Shown: positions 1 through 5,597 of the stretch, piece by piece
How positions within the stretch are numbered: position 1 is the first letter of the stretch
Layout of the letters: every line of letters begins with the position of its first letter
Origin: Prevotella sp. UBA2755
GTDB taxonomy: Bacteria > Bacteroidota > Bacteroidia > Bacteroidales > Bacteroidaceae
Direction of reading: 5' to 3'
DNA: 12,166 nt
NCBI GenBank assembly: GCA_002353225.1
Contig: DEJF01000071.1
Coordinates: 1 to 12,166 of the forward strand
Made by a program: the position numbers and the translations under genes
Notes under the pieces: generated by a model
The model's database searches: none
Told to the model about the DNA's origin: nothing
Seen by the model: the letters and a program-made list of their open reading frames with translations, nothing else

Positions 1-36
1 CAAAGCCAAAACCAATAAATAGAGAAATTGTTTCAT
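1..36 (-). CDS. N-terminus of a secreted or membrane protein (partial, runs off left edge)
   Basis: On the minus strand an ATG at 34-36 opens a reading frame that stays open to the window edge. It gives MKQFLYLLVLAL, a Lys followed by a hydrophobic run that looks like the start of a Sec or lipoprotein signal peptide. A -7-like promoter box lies about 37 bp upstream at 73-80, which supports this as a real gene start. It lies downstream of priA on the same strand and was probably priA's direct neighbour before the ATPase cassette arrived. Only 12 codons are visible, so the function cannot be told. Confidence 0.55.
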   Translation of the reverse strand, partial: MKQFLYLLVLAL

Positions 37-72
37 GTTAATTAAATTTTAAAATAGAATCTTTTTCTACTG

Positions 73-105
73 CAAAGTTAATAAATATATCTGAATCTAC
101 ATCAA
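73..105 (-). promoter_or_regulatory. Candidate Bacteroidota promoter for the left-edge gene
   Basis: Read on the minus strand, 73-80 is TAACTTTG, a full match to the -7 consensus TAnnTTTG. The best -33 element is a TTG at 103-105, 22 bp away, slightly longer than the usual 19-21. It would give a leader of roughly 30 nt before the ATG at 36. It lies outside the 32-bp repeat at 127-158, so the cassette insertion did not disturb it. Confidence 0.5.
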
Positions 106-126
106 TGGAGATGATTTTAATTTACG

Positions 127-158
127 CAACGGGTCGACATCGTAGTAGATCTGGAGGG
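127..158. repeat. 32-bp direct repeat, distal copy (att-like)
   Basis: Perfect 32-of-32 match to 1399-1430. It starts CAACGGGTCGAC and ends ATCTGGAGGG, with mismatches immediately on both sides (g126 against a1398, t159 against a1431). On the minus strand it repeats the priA codons for the C-terminal residues QIYYDVDPL. Here the priA frame would continue past Leu with nine more codons to a TAG at 97-99, instead of stopping at once. This copy marks the outer edge of the inserted segment. Confidence 0.9.
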
Positions 159-180
159 TATGAATTTGTTAAATAAACGT

Positions 181-219
181 AAGGTTCACAAGTTTGTGGT
201 TCACAAGTTTGTGAACCTT
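181..219. repeat. Tandem palindromic repeat upstream of the ATPase gene (operator-like or hairpin)
   Basis: A 15-bp unit GTTCACAAGTTTGTG occurs twice with no gap (184-198 and 199-213), followed by AACC. This makes a near-perfect palindrome, GGTTCACAA (198-206) with TTGTGAACC (209-217). A wider pair has 11-bp arms, AAGGTTCACAA (181-191) with TTGTGAACCTT (209-219). The right arm overlaps the -33 box of the ATPase promoter, which suits binding by a dimeric repressor or activator. The T-rich run at 221-229 also allows a plus-strand terminator-like hairpin, but no plus-strand gene lies upstream in the window. Similar palindromes can also be dispersed REP-like repeats. Confidence 0.75.
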
Positions 220-239
220 CTCTTTTTTTATTATTTTTG
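208..239 (+). promoter_or_regulatory. Bacteroidota-type promoter of the ATPase gene
   Basis: The -33 box TTTG is at 208-211 and the -7 box TATTTTTG at 232-239, separated by exactly 20 bp, matching TTTG-N19-21-TAnnTTTG. Transcription would start near 245, leaving a short leader of about 20 nt before the ATG at 268. The -33 box lies inside the right arm of the palindrome at 181-219. The T-run falls in the spacer. Confidence 0.65.
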
Positions 240-267
240 CTCGGTATTAATTATTAATTGAAAGTAT

Positions 268-1392
268 ATGGACAAAGCGTTCATCTATGGAATGTCTGTA
301 AGTGGTGATAATTTCACCGACCGCATCAAGGAGACAAAACGTCTGAAACTGAATTTTGAGAATGGCATAAACACCATCCTTATATCTCCCAGACGCATGG
401 GAAAAACATCCTTGGTCAAGAAAGTGATTTCAGAGATAGACAAGCCACTCGTCAAGCCCATCTATATGGATATCTATGACTGCCGAAGTGAATATGACTT
501 CCTAAACCGCTTTGCTTCTGTCCTGATGAAAGCAACAGTATCTCGTACTGATCAGATTCTGGATAACATCAAGCAATTCTTAATCAGGGTTTCCCCAAAA
601 ATATCTTTTAGCCCAGAGCCTCTGTCCGAAGTGTCTCTGTCATTGGGTATCACCCCCAAAGAGTATCAGCCAGAAGAGATTCTGAACTTACCTGAACTGA
701 TTGCTAAAGAGAAAGGAACACATTTGGTGATTTGCATTGACGAATTCCAGCAAATAGGGGAACTTCCTGACTCCTTAACCATACAGAAGAGGATGCGTGG
801 TGTATGGCAACATCAGGAGCATGTCTCTTATTGTCTGTTTGGCAGCAAGAAGCATTTGATGACAAATCTGTTTCAGAACAAACGCATGCCATTTTATCAA
901 TTTGGCGAAATGACATACTTGGATCGTATACCCACTAAAGAGTGGACAGGTTATATCATTGAGCGTTTTGAGAAAAACGGCAAACATGTATCGGAAGAAT
1001 TAGCCAAGAAGATATGTGACACCGTTGATTGCTATTCATCGTATGTTCAGCAGTTGGCTTGGAATCTGTTGGCAGAAACGAATGACACAGCCACAGAAGA
1101 AGACTTCAACAATGCAGTGGATGCGCTGATAGCCCAATGCTCAGGATTGTTCGTACAGCAGACTATAGGGTTAAGCACTTATCAACTCAATTTTATCCGT
1201 GCACTGTGTGCTGGTATTCACACTGACTTTGGAAGCAAAGATGTGAACGAGCAATTCCCATTAGGAACAAAATCGAATATCGTTCGCATCAAAGACGCTT
1301 TAACAGAGAAGGAACTGATAGAGGAACGACCTGACGGAATCTATTTGTCTGATGTCGTTTTTGAGATGTGGTTTAACCGTGAATTCAAATAA
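268..1392 (+). CDS. AAA/STAND-like P-loop ATPase with C-terminal winged helix (archaeal ATPase type)
   Basis: This 374-residue cytoplasmic protein has no signal peptide or membrane segment. Walker A is SPRRMGKTS at residues 40-48 (K46). Walker B is VICIDEF at 154-160 (D158, E159). A sensor-like strand CLFGSK is near 189-194, and residues about 300-370 look like a winged helix (KSNIVRIKDALTEKELIEE region). This layout fits the ATPase_2/archaeal ATPase branch of STAND-like NTPases, which is common in many copies in Bacteroidales and of largely unknown role. The ATG at 268 follows a good promoter and precedes the P-loop by the usual distance. It converges on priA with only 3 bp between the stops. 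It sits between 32-bp direct repeats and has lower GC than priA, both suggesting acquisition. Family assignment is fairly sure; a defence, toxin or element-maintenance role would be guesswork. Confidence 0.88.
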   Translation: MDKAFIYGMSVSGDNFTDRIKETKRLKLNFENGINTILISPRRMGKTSLVKKVISEIDKPLVKPIYMDIYDCRSEYDFLNRFASVLMKATVSRTDQILDNIKQFLIRVSPKISFSPEPLSEVSLSLGITPKEYQPEEILNLPELIAKEKGTHLVICIDEFQQIGELPDSLTIQKRMRGVWQHQEHVSYCLFGSKKHLMTNLFQNKRMPFYQFGEMTYLDRIPTKEWTGYIIERFEKNGKHVSEELAKKICDTVDCYSSYVQQLAWNLLAETNDTATEEDFNNAVDALIAQCSGLFVQQTIGLSTYQLNFIRALCAGIHTDFGSKDVNEQFPLGTKSNIVRIKDALTEKELIEERPDGIYLSDVVFEMWFNREFK

Positions 1393-1395
1393 ACA

Positions 1396-3741
1396 CTACA
1401 ACGGGTCGACATCGTAGTAGATCTGGAGGGAGGAGTAACGCTTATCAGCAAGCATCTGGGACTGTGCCATGAGCAAGTACTCACGGACTTTCTTCATATC
1501 GATGCCGTTCTCCAACTTCAATACGAGTTTGCGGATATTCTGCGACTTCACCTTTGCCACCGCAGGTTTGTCGGGACCAAGAACACGACCAGAGAACCAT
1601 TGGCGCAGACGGGAACCTAACTCTATACTTGCCGTATTCACCACATCGTCATAACGATGTTTTAGAAAGACATACACCAAACGGTAGTAAGGGGGATAGT
1701 GGAACGCTTGTCGCTCGGCAATCAGGTCTTTATAAAGGGTAAGATAATCGTTGCGCACCACCTGCTGTATGACCGGAACATCCTTGCTCTTGGTCTGAAG
1801 GATGACGAGCCCCCGTTTTCCTTTACGACCAGCACGCCCACTGACTTGCGCCATCATCATAAAGGCATGCTCATAGGCTCGGAAGTCTGGATAGTTCAGC
1901 ATCGAGTCGGCATTGAGGATACCTACCACACTGACTTTGTCGAAGTCCAGTCCCTTGGAGATCATCTGTGTACCAATCAGGATATTCGTACGCCCTGCCC
2001 CAAAGTCCATGATGATACGCTCATAGGCATTACGGGAACGGGTCGTGTCCAAGTCCATACGAGCCACACGAGCCTCCGGGAACACCTCACGCACCTGCTC
2101 CTCTATCTTCTCCGTGCCGAAGCCACGCGTCTTCAACTCCGTGGAGCCGCAGCAAGGACACTCTGCAGGAACCCGATAGGTGAAACCACAGTAATGACAC
2201 GTCAACTGGTTCATCTGCCGATGATAGGTCAGTGACACGTCACAATGCTGACAATGGGGTACCCATCCGCATTGCTTACACTCTATCATAGGGGCAAAGC
2301 CACGACGGTTCTGGAAGAGAATCGCCTGTTCGCCACGCTCCAATGCCTCGCGTACCTTATTTAATAATAAAGGGGAGAAGGGTCCTGCCATCATCTTCCG
2401 ATGTTGCAGGTCAGCGATATCCACCACCTGTATCTCGGGTAACTCAATACCCTGGTAGCGCTCCTTCAGTTCCACCAGTCCATACTTCCCCGTCTTGGCA
2501 TTATGGTAACTCTCTAACGAGGGTGTTGCCGTACCGAGGAGAACCCGGGGATTGGAAAAGCCTTCGACCTTCGACCTTTGACCTTCGACCTTTGACAGTT
2601 GGAAAGCCAGCATGATGGCGGCAGAGCGAGCATGATAGCGAGGGGCTGGGTCTTGTTGCTTATAACTCGTCTCATGCTCCTCGTCGACGATGACCAGTCC
2701 GAGCCTTTGAAAAGGCAGGAATACAGCCGAACGAGCACCAAGTATGATATCGTATGGATTCTTCGAGAGTTGTTTCTGCCAGATCTCCACCCGTTCCGCA
2801 TCAGAATACTTAGAATGGTAGATACCCAAGCGATTGCCAAACACTCGTTGCAGGCGTTGCATCATCTGTACGGTCAAAGCAATCTCCGGCAACAGGTAGA
2901 GTACCTGTTCCTTACGCTCCAGCGTCTGTTGGATCAGATGGATGTATATCTCCGTCTTACCACTGCTCGTCACTCCATGCAGCAAGGTGACGGGTTTCTT
3001 CATCATCGACATCAGGATCTGGTTGTAGGCATCCTGCTGCGCCACATTCAGTTGTTTGATAAGTTCGGGATGGTAGTCGCCCCCATGATTGAGTCGTCCC
3101 ACCTCCACCTCGTAGGTTTCCAGTATGCCGCGTTTCTCTAACTGTTGCAGGGTAGTAGCAGAGGCATGACTGGCATTGAGCAGTTCCTCACGCGTAATCT
3201 CCGAAATATCGACACCCTGCTGCCCATTCCTCATTTCTAATTTCTCATTACTCATTTCCTCCACCTGGTCCCACCCCGACAATTCCAGATAGGAGGTGAA
3301 AGCCTCCAACTGCTTAGGGGCACGACCCAGGATATTCAAGGCGACATGGAGTGCCGTTTCGTTCTGGTAGGAAGGTGTCAGACGGATATACGTCTCCGTC
3401 TTGGGATGATAACCATCTTCCGCCTTTAAGCCTGCAGGCAGTGCTGCCTTATAGACATCACCAATGGGAGAAAGATAATAGTCGGCGATCCATTGCCAGA
3501 GCCTCAACTGTTCAGGGGTGACTATCGGCTCGGCATCCATCAACTGCATCACGCTCTTCACCTCATAGCCCTGCGGTTGCTCGTCATGCAGTCGTGCCAC
3601 AATACCCAGATAGGTCTTGTTGCGACCAAAGGGTACCAGAACACGCATACCCACCTTCACTGCCGACTGCATAGCGGCAGGCAGCGCATAGGTGAAGGTA
3701 CCCTGCAAGGGTAATGGTAAGATGAGGTCAGCGTAATTCAC
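1396..3741 (-). CDS. priA: Primosomal protein N' (replication-restart helicase PriA)
   Basis: This 781-residue superfamily 2 DNA helicase recognises stalled forks and starts primosome reassembly. An N-terminal 3'-DNA-binding domain (about 1-105) is followed by a winged-helix region. Walker A is GVTSSGKTE (256-264), the DEEH box is at 353-356 and GTATPS at 403-408. Eight zinc-binding cysteines occur as CxxC pairs at 488/491, 497/500, 515/518 and 528/531. Motif VI QVSGRAGR is at 632-639. The start is GTG at 3739-3741; an in-frame stop lies 15 nt further upstream with no other usual start between. Two heptamer arrays are translated in-frame, at residues about 162-174 (SNEKLEMRNGQQ) and about 382-394 (SKVEGQRSKVEG), the second between DEEH and GTATPS. 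All motifs are intact, so the gene should work. The 3' end carries the 32-bp repeat and ends in TAG. Confidence 0.97.
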   Translation of the reverse strand: MNYADLILPLPLQGTFTYALPAAMQSAVKVGMRVLVPFGRNKTYLGIVARLHDEQPQGYEVKSVMQLMDAEPIVTPEQLRLWQWIADYYLSPIGDVYKAALPAGLKAEDGYHPKTETYIRLTPSYQNETALHVALNILGRAPKQLEAFTSYLELSGWDQVEEMSNEKLEMRNGQQGVDISEITREELLNASHASATTLQQLEKRGILETYEVEVGRLNHGGDYHPELIKQLNVAQQDAYNQILMSMMKKPVTLLHGVTSSGKTEIYIHLIQQTLERKEQVLYLLPEIALTVQMMQRLQRVFGNRLGIYHSKYSDAERVEIWQKQLSKNPYDIILGARSAVFLPFQRLGLVIVDEEHETSYKQQDPAPRYHARSAAIMLAFQLSKVEGQRSKVEGFSNPRVLLGTATPSLESYHNAKTGKYGLVELKERYQGIELPEIQVVDIADLQHRKMMAGPFSPLLLNKVREALERGEQAILFQNRRGFAPMIECKQCGWVPHCQHCDVSLTYHRQMNQLTCHYCGFTYRVPAECPCCGSTELKTRGFGTEKIEEQVREVFPEARVARMDLDTTRSRNAYERIIMDFGAGRTNILIGTQMISKGLDFDKVSVVGILNADSMLNYPDFRAYEHAFMMMAQVSGRAGRKGKRGLVILQTKSKDVPVIQQVVRNDYLTLYKDLIAERQAFHYPPYYRLVYVFLKHRYDDVVNTASIELGSRLRQWFSGRVLGPDKPAVAKVKSQNIRKLVLKLENGIDMKKVREYLLMAQSQMLADKRYSSLQIYYDVDPL
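1399..1430. repeat. 32-bp direct repeat, priA-embedded copy (att-like)
   Basis: Identical to 127-158. It lies inside priA and encodes its last residues (QIYYDVDPL on the minus strand); the stop TAG at 1396-1398 is the first codon outside it. Since the copy continues seamlessly into the priA body, it marks the original target. The 3-bp gap between the ATPase stop and the priA stop means the cassette uses almost no spare sequence at this end. Confidence 0.9.
2561..2595 (-). repeat. Heptamer tandem repeat in priA (5 x 7 bp, TCRAAGG)
   Basis: On the plus strand there are five contiguous 7-bp units: CCTTCGA, CCTTCGA, CCTTTGA, CCTTCGA and CCTTTGA. They encode SKVEGQRSKVEG on the minus strand, in a loop between the DEEH motif and the GTATPS motif of PriA. 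Because the unit is 7 bp, gain or loss of one copy would shift the frame; only changes by three copies would preserve it. Confidence 0.9.
3222..3256 (-). repeat. Heptamer tandem repeat in priA (5 x 7 bp, AATGAGN)
   Basis: On the minus strand there are five degenerate 7-bp units: AATGAGT, AATGAGA, AATTAGA, AATGAGG and AATGGGC. They encode a polar insert reading MSNEKLEMRNGQ (residues about 162-174), between the N-terminal DNA-binding part and the helicase core. This is a different family from the array at 2561-2595 but has the same unit length and copy number. Confidence 0.85.
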
Positions 3742-3760
3742 AAGTGGAAAATGTTTTCAG

Positions 3761-3791
3761 AAAAAAAGCACCCTTGCCTCAGCAAGAGTGC
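3761..3791 (-). terminator. Rho-independent terminator after the beta-barrel gene
   Basis: Read on the minus strand, the arm GCACTCTTGC (3782-3791), a 4-nt loop (3778-3781) and the arm GCAAGGGTGC (3768-3777) form a 10-bp stem with one G-T pair. Seven T follow (3761-3767). It lies 30 nt after the stop of the gene at 3822-4424 and only 19 nt before the priA start. Confidence 0.9.
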
Positions 3792-3821
3792 CTCCATATA
3801 TCCTAATTAGTAGTTTGCTCT

Positions 3822-4424
3822 TTAGAAGAAATAGCCGAGACCCAACTGCCAAGAGTTGAACTTCATCTTGCCTGTAGCAGGGTCACCGTTCTCATTGATA
3901 TATTCAACCTCACCAGTCTTGCTCAACTGGAAGTTATAGTTGGCAGTAATCTGCAACTTGCTGAATACGGTAGCACCAATACCAACGTTACCACTAATAT
4001 TACTGCTCTTCAATGTCCAGCCACCCATCTGATCCAGCAACTTGCTCTTGTCACCAATATTAAAGCCAAACTGAGGACCAGCGAAAGCGAAAACATTAAC
4101 AACACTGCTCAGACCGACACCATAACGGACATTGATAGGAATCTGAATAGACTGAGCCTTGATTGTCTGGTCTGTATTCTTAATCTTTGCCTGACGCTGG
4201 TCGTACAAAGCAGATGCATCTAAACTCAAGCCTACAACAGGAAGCGTAAACTTCACAGTAGGACCCACAAAGAAGCCTGCTTTATTGGACATAGCGTTAT
4301 CCACGCCATCAGCCGACAAACTTGTCAGGTTCAAACCACCTTTCAGACCAAACTTCACCTGAGCCTGAGAAGGCATTGCAAATGCCATGCATGCTACCGC
4401 AATAATAGTTAATATCTTTTTCAT
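3822..4424 (-). CDS. Small outer-membrane beta-barrel protein (porin-family fold)
   Basis: This 200-residue protein has a signal peptide MKKILTIIAVACMAFAMPSQA, cleaved before QVKF at about residue 21/22. The body has alternating strands rich in Gly and aromatics (VKFGLKGGLNLTS, FAFAGPQFGFNIG, GNVGIGATVF) and ends GLGYFF with a terminal Phe, the usual outer-membrane insertion signature. It fits the OMP_b-brl/PorT-like 8-strand barrel families of Bacteroidota; the ligand or role is unknown. The frame extends upstream to an ATG at 4452-4454, but that codon overlaps the -7 promoter box, so the start is set at 4424. It follows gldN after 78 bp and ends in a strong terminator. Whether it serves the secretion system beside it cannot be told. 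Confidence 0.88.
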   Translation of the reverse strand: MKKILTIIAVACMAFAMPSQAQVKFGLKGGLNLTSLSADGVDNAMSNKAGFFVGPTVKFTLPVVGLSLDASALYDQRQAKIKNTDQTIKAQSIQIPINVRYGVGLSSVVNVFAFAGPQFGFNIGDKSKLLDQMGGWTLKSSNISGNVGIGATVFSKLQITANYNFQLSKTGEVEYINENGDPATGKMKFNSWQLGLGYFF

Positions 4425-4451
4425 ATTCCTGATACTTTTGTTATTATGCTG

Positions 4452-4483
4452 CAAAGATAAACAAATTCCGTGAAATCTGCAAA
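4452..4483 (-). promoter_or_regulatory. Bacteroidota-type promoter of the beta-barrel gene
   Basis: On the minus strand, TTTG (4480-4483), 20 bp, then TATCTTTG (4452-4459): a full consensus match. Predicted start of transcription is near 4445, giving a leader of about 20 nt to the ATG at 4424. It overlaps and rules out the upstream in-frame ATG at 4454. It begins about 20 nt after the gldN stop, so this gene can be expressed separately from the T9SS operon. Confidence 0.8.
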
Positions 4484-4502
4484 CTTTTTAACGCTTTTCT
4501 TT

Positions 4503-5582
4503 TTAATGTCTTTGACGACGTACGGTAATACGGGCTTTTGAAGAAGAACCTCCTTCCGATGAACTCTTACTTTTCTTGCTCTTCACACTACGAGAACGGC
4601 TTCTGCTGCGCGAGCCTTTCTTCTTAGCGACTTTCTCATTCTCTGGCTGTATTTTAGCAATAGAGTCCAAAGAGTCGCGCTGTGGGGTATGACCGAACAT
4701 CCCTCGCTCGAAGGCAAGCAACTCTTTCTCTATCTTCTCCTGTTCCTTCTTCGCCGCAGCATCCGCATTGGCAGCGTTGAAGTCACCGAACTGAGGACGA
4801 GCGGCTGTCTGTCCCATCCGATTACCAGCCTTATAGATCTTACCTTGATAACTGTTCATCGTGAAATAATCCTCCAAGGTCATCGTAGCGGCATTATTCA
4901 GATTAGAGGCTTGTACACTCTGACGACTCAGGAACGGCTCCAGGTCAGTGTACTTCACCCAGAACAAGGGATATTTCGCCGCCTCACCACCAAAGTCATC
5001 CTCTCGCATCATGACAGGGCAGAGAGCCATTACCTTACGACGGAACTGCGCATTCGACTGGTCGTAATAGGCAGACTCCTTGAGATAGTACATCTTCACC
5101 TCTGCGGAAGGGATATCACTATTCTCCACCCGCAACTTACCATCTTTCGTCTCATAGAAAATATGATAGTTGTCAAGCAGTGTCTTCATCGCTACCCTTG
5201 CGGAGTCACTGAACGACTCGTTACCGTCAAGACGATACTCATAGACAGGAATATAGTTGTTCAGCGCCAACTTGAAGATGTAGGTAAAGAGATTCATTTT
5301 CCTGTCTATAGGCTCCACAGGGTAATAGAGTCCTGAGTTAGCCTCATCGTTCAGGTTAATCTCACGATAGAGGTCACGACGCCATACCACATCCTCTGGC
5401 ATATCCAAGGAAGTAGGATACATCAAACGGGCACGCTGGCTAAGCCCTTGGTTCTGGGCTGTCGCAGTTTGCTGCTTTTGTGCTTGCTGTTTCTGCGCCT
5501 GTTGCTGGCGACGTGCCTTTGGTTGTGCCACAACGGTGCCAGCCATTAGCGTTATCATCAAAAAGAACAATACTCTCTTCAT
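4503..5582 (-). CDS. gldN: Type IX secretion system ring protein GldN/PorN
   Basis: This 359-residue periplasmic protein has a signal peptide ending VVA before Q20. It then has a Gln/Lys-rich stretch (about 22-45). The central GldN domain includes MPEDVVWRRDLYREINLNDEAN and the conserved region around NGEXYYPVEP-like NSGLYYPVEPIDRKMNLF. In P. gingivalis PorN joins the lipoprotein PorK in a periplasmic ring under the outer membrane; the same role is inferred here. It is last in the porP-gldKLMN operon, 15 bp after gldM, and no terminator hairpin is visible after it. Odd feature: residues about 318-359 form a very basic Ser/Arg/Lys tail with an (SR)4 run and a later SSSEGGSSSK stretch. Assignment rests on sequence style plus gene order. 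Confidence 0.93.
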   Translation of the reverse strand: MKRVLFFLMITLMAGTVVAQPKARRQQQAQKQQAQKQQTATAQNQGLSQRARLMYPTSLDMPEDVVWRRDLYREINLNDEANSGLYYPVEPIDRKMNLFTYIFKLALNNYIPVYEYRLDGNESFSDSARVAMKTLLDNYHIFYETKDGKLRVENSDIPSAEVKMYYLKESAYYDQSNAQFRRKVMALCPVMMREDDFGGEAAKYPLFWVKYTDLEPFLSRQSVQASNLNNAATMTLEDYFTMNSYQGKIYKAGNRMGQTAARPQFGDFNAANADAAAKKEQEKIEKELLAFERGMFGHTPQRDSLDSIAKIQPENEKVAKKKGSRSRSRSRSVKSKKSKSSSEGGSSSKARITVRRQRH

Positions 5583-5597
5583 ATATTCTTAATCTTT

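Larger units (their letters stand above)
127..1430. mobile_element. Putative single-gene cassette inserted at the 3' end of priA
   Basis: Two perfect 32-bp direct repeats (127-158 and 1399-1430, spacing 1272 bp) bracket one complete gene, an AAA/STAND-like ATPase with its own promoter. The inner copy is the genuine end of priA and the outer copy is a duplicate. After the join priA ends directly in a TAG at 1396-1398 supplied by the inserted side. The gene inside is visibly more AT-rich than priA. There is no integrase, transposase or terminal inverted repeat. It could be site-specific integration using an enzyme encoded elsewhere, the remnant of a larger element, or one unit of a tandem array extending past the window. 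The duplication is seen directly; mobility is inferred. Confidence 0.55.

Noticed and set aside
181..229. Hairpin plus T-run as a normal plus-strand terminator
   Set aside because: No plus-strand gene lies upstream in the window, and the element coincides with the -33 box of a well-spaced promoter, so an operator or insulator reading is preferred, though not proven.
127..1430. Classical insertion sequence
   Set aside because: No transposase motifs and no terminal inverted repeats were seen, and the 32-bp duplication is longer than usual target duplications; the enclosed protein is a P-loop ATPase with a winged helix.
1699..2235. 178-codon open frame on the plus strand within priA
   Set aside because: It is antisense to the conserved zinc-binding and helicase motif region of PriA, has no promoter or recognisable domain, and has a His/Thr-rich composition typical of a shadow frame.
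4425..4454. Upstream ATG at 4452-4454 as start of the beta-barrel protein
   Set aside because: The codon lies within the -7 box of a consensus promoter and upstream of the predicted transcript start; the ATG at 4424 also begins a standard signal peptide.
4689..5336. 215-codon plus-strand frame opposite gldN
   Set aside because: The minus-strand frame has a signal peptide, operon context and family features; this frame has none.
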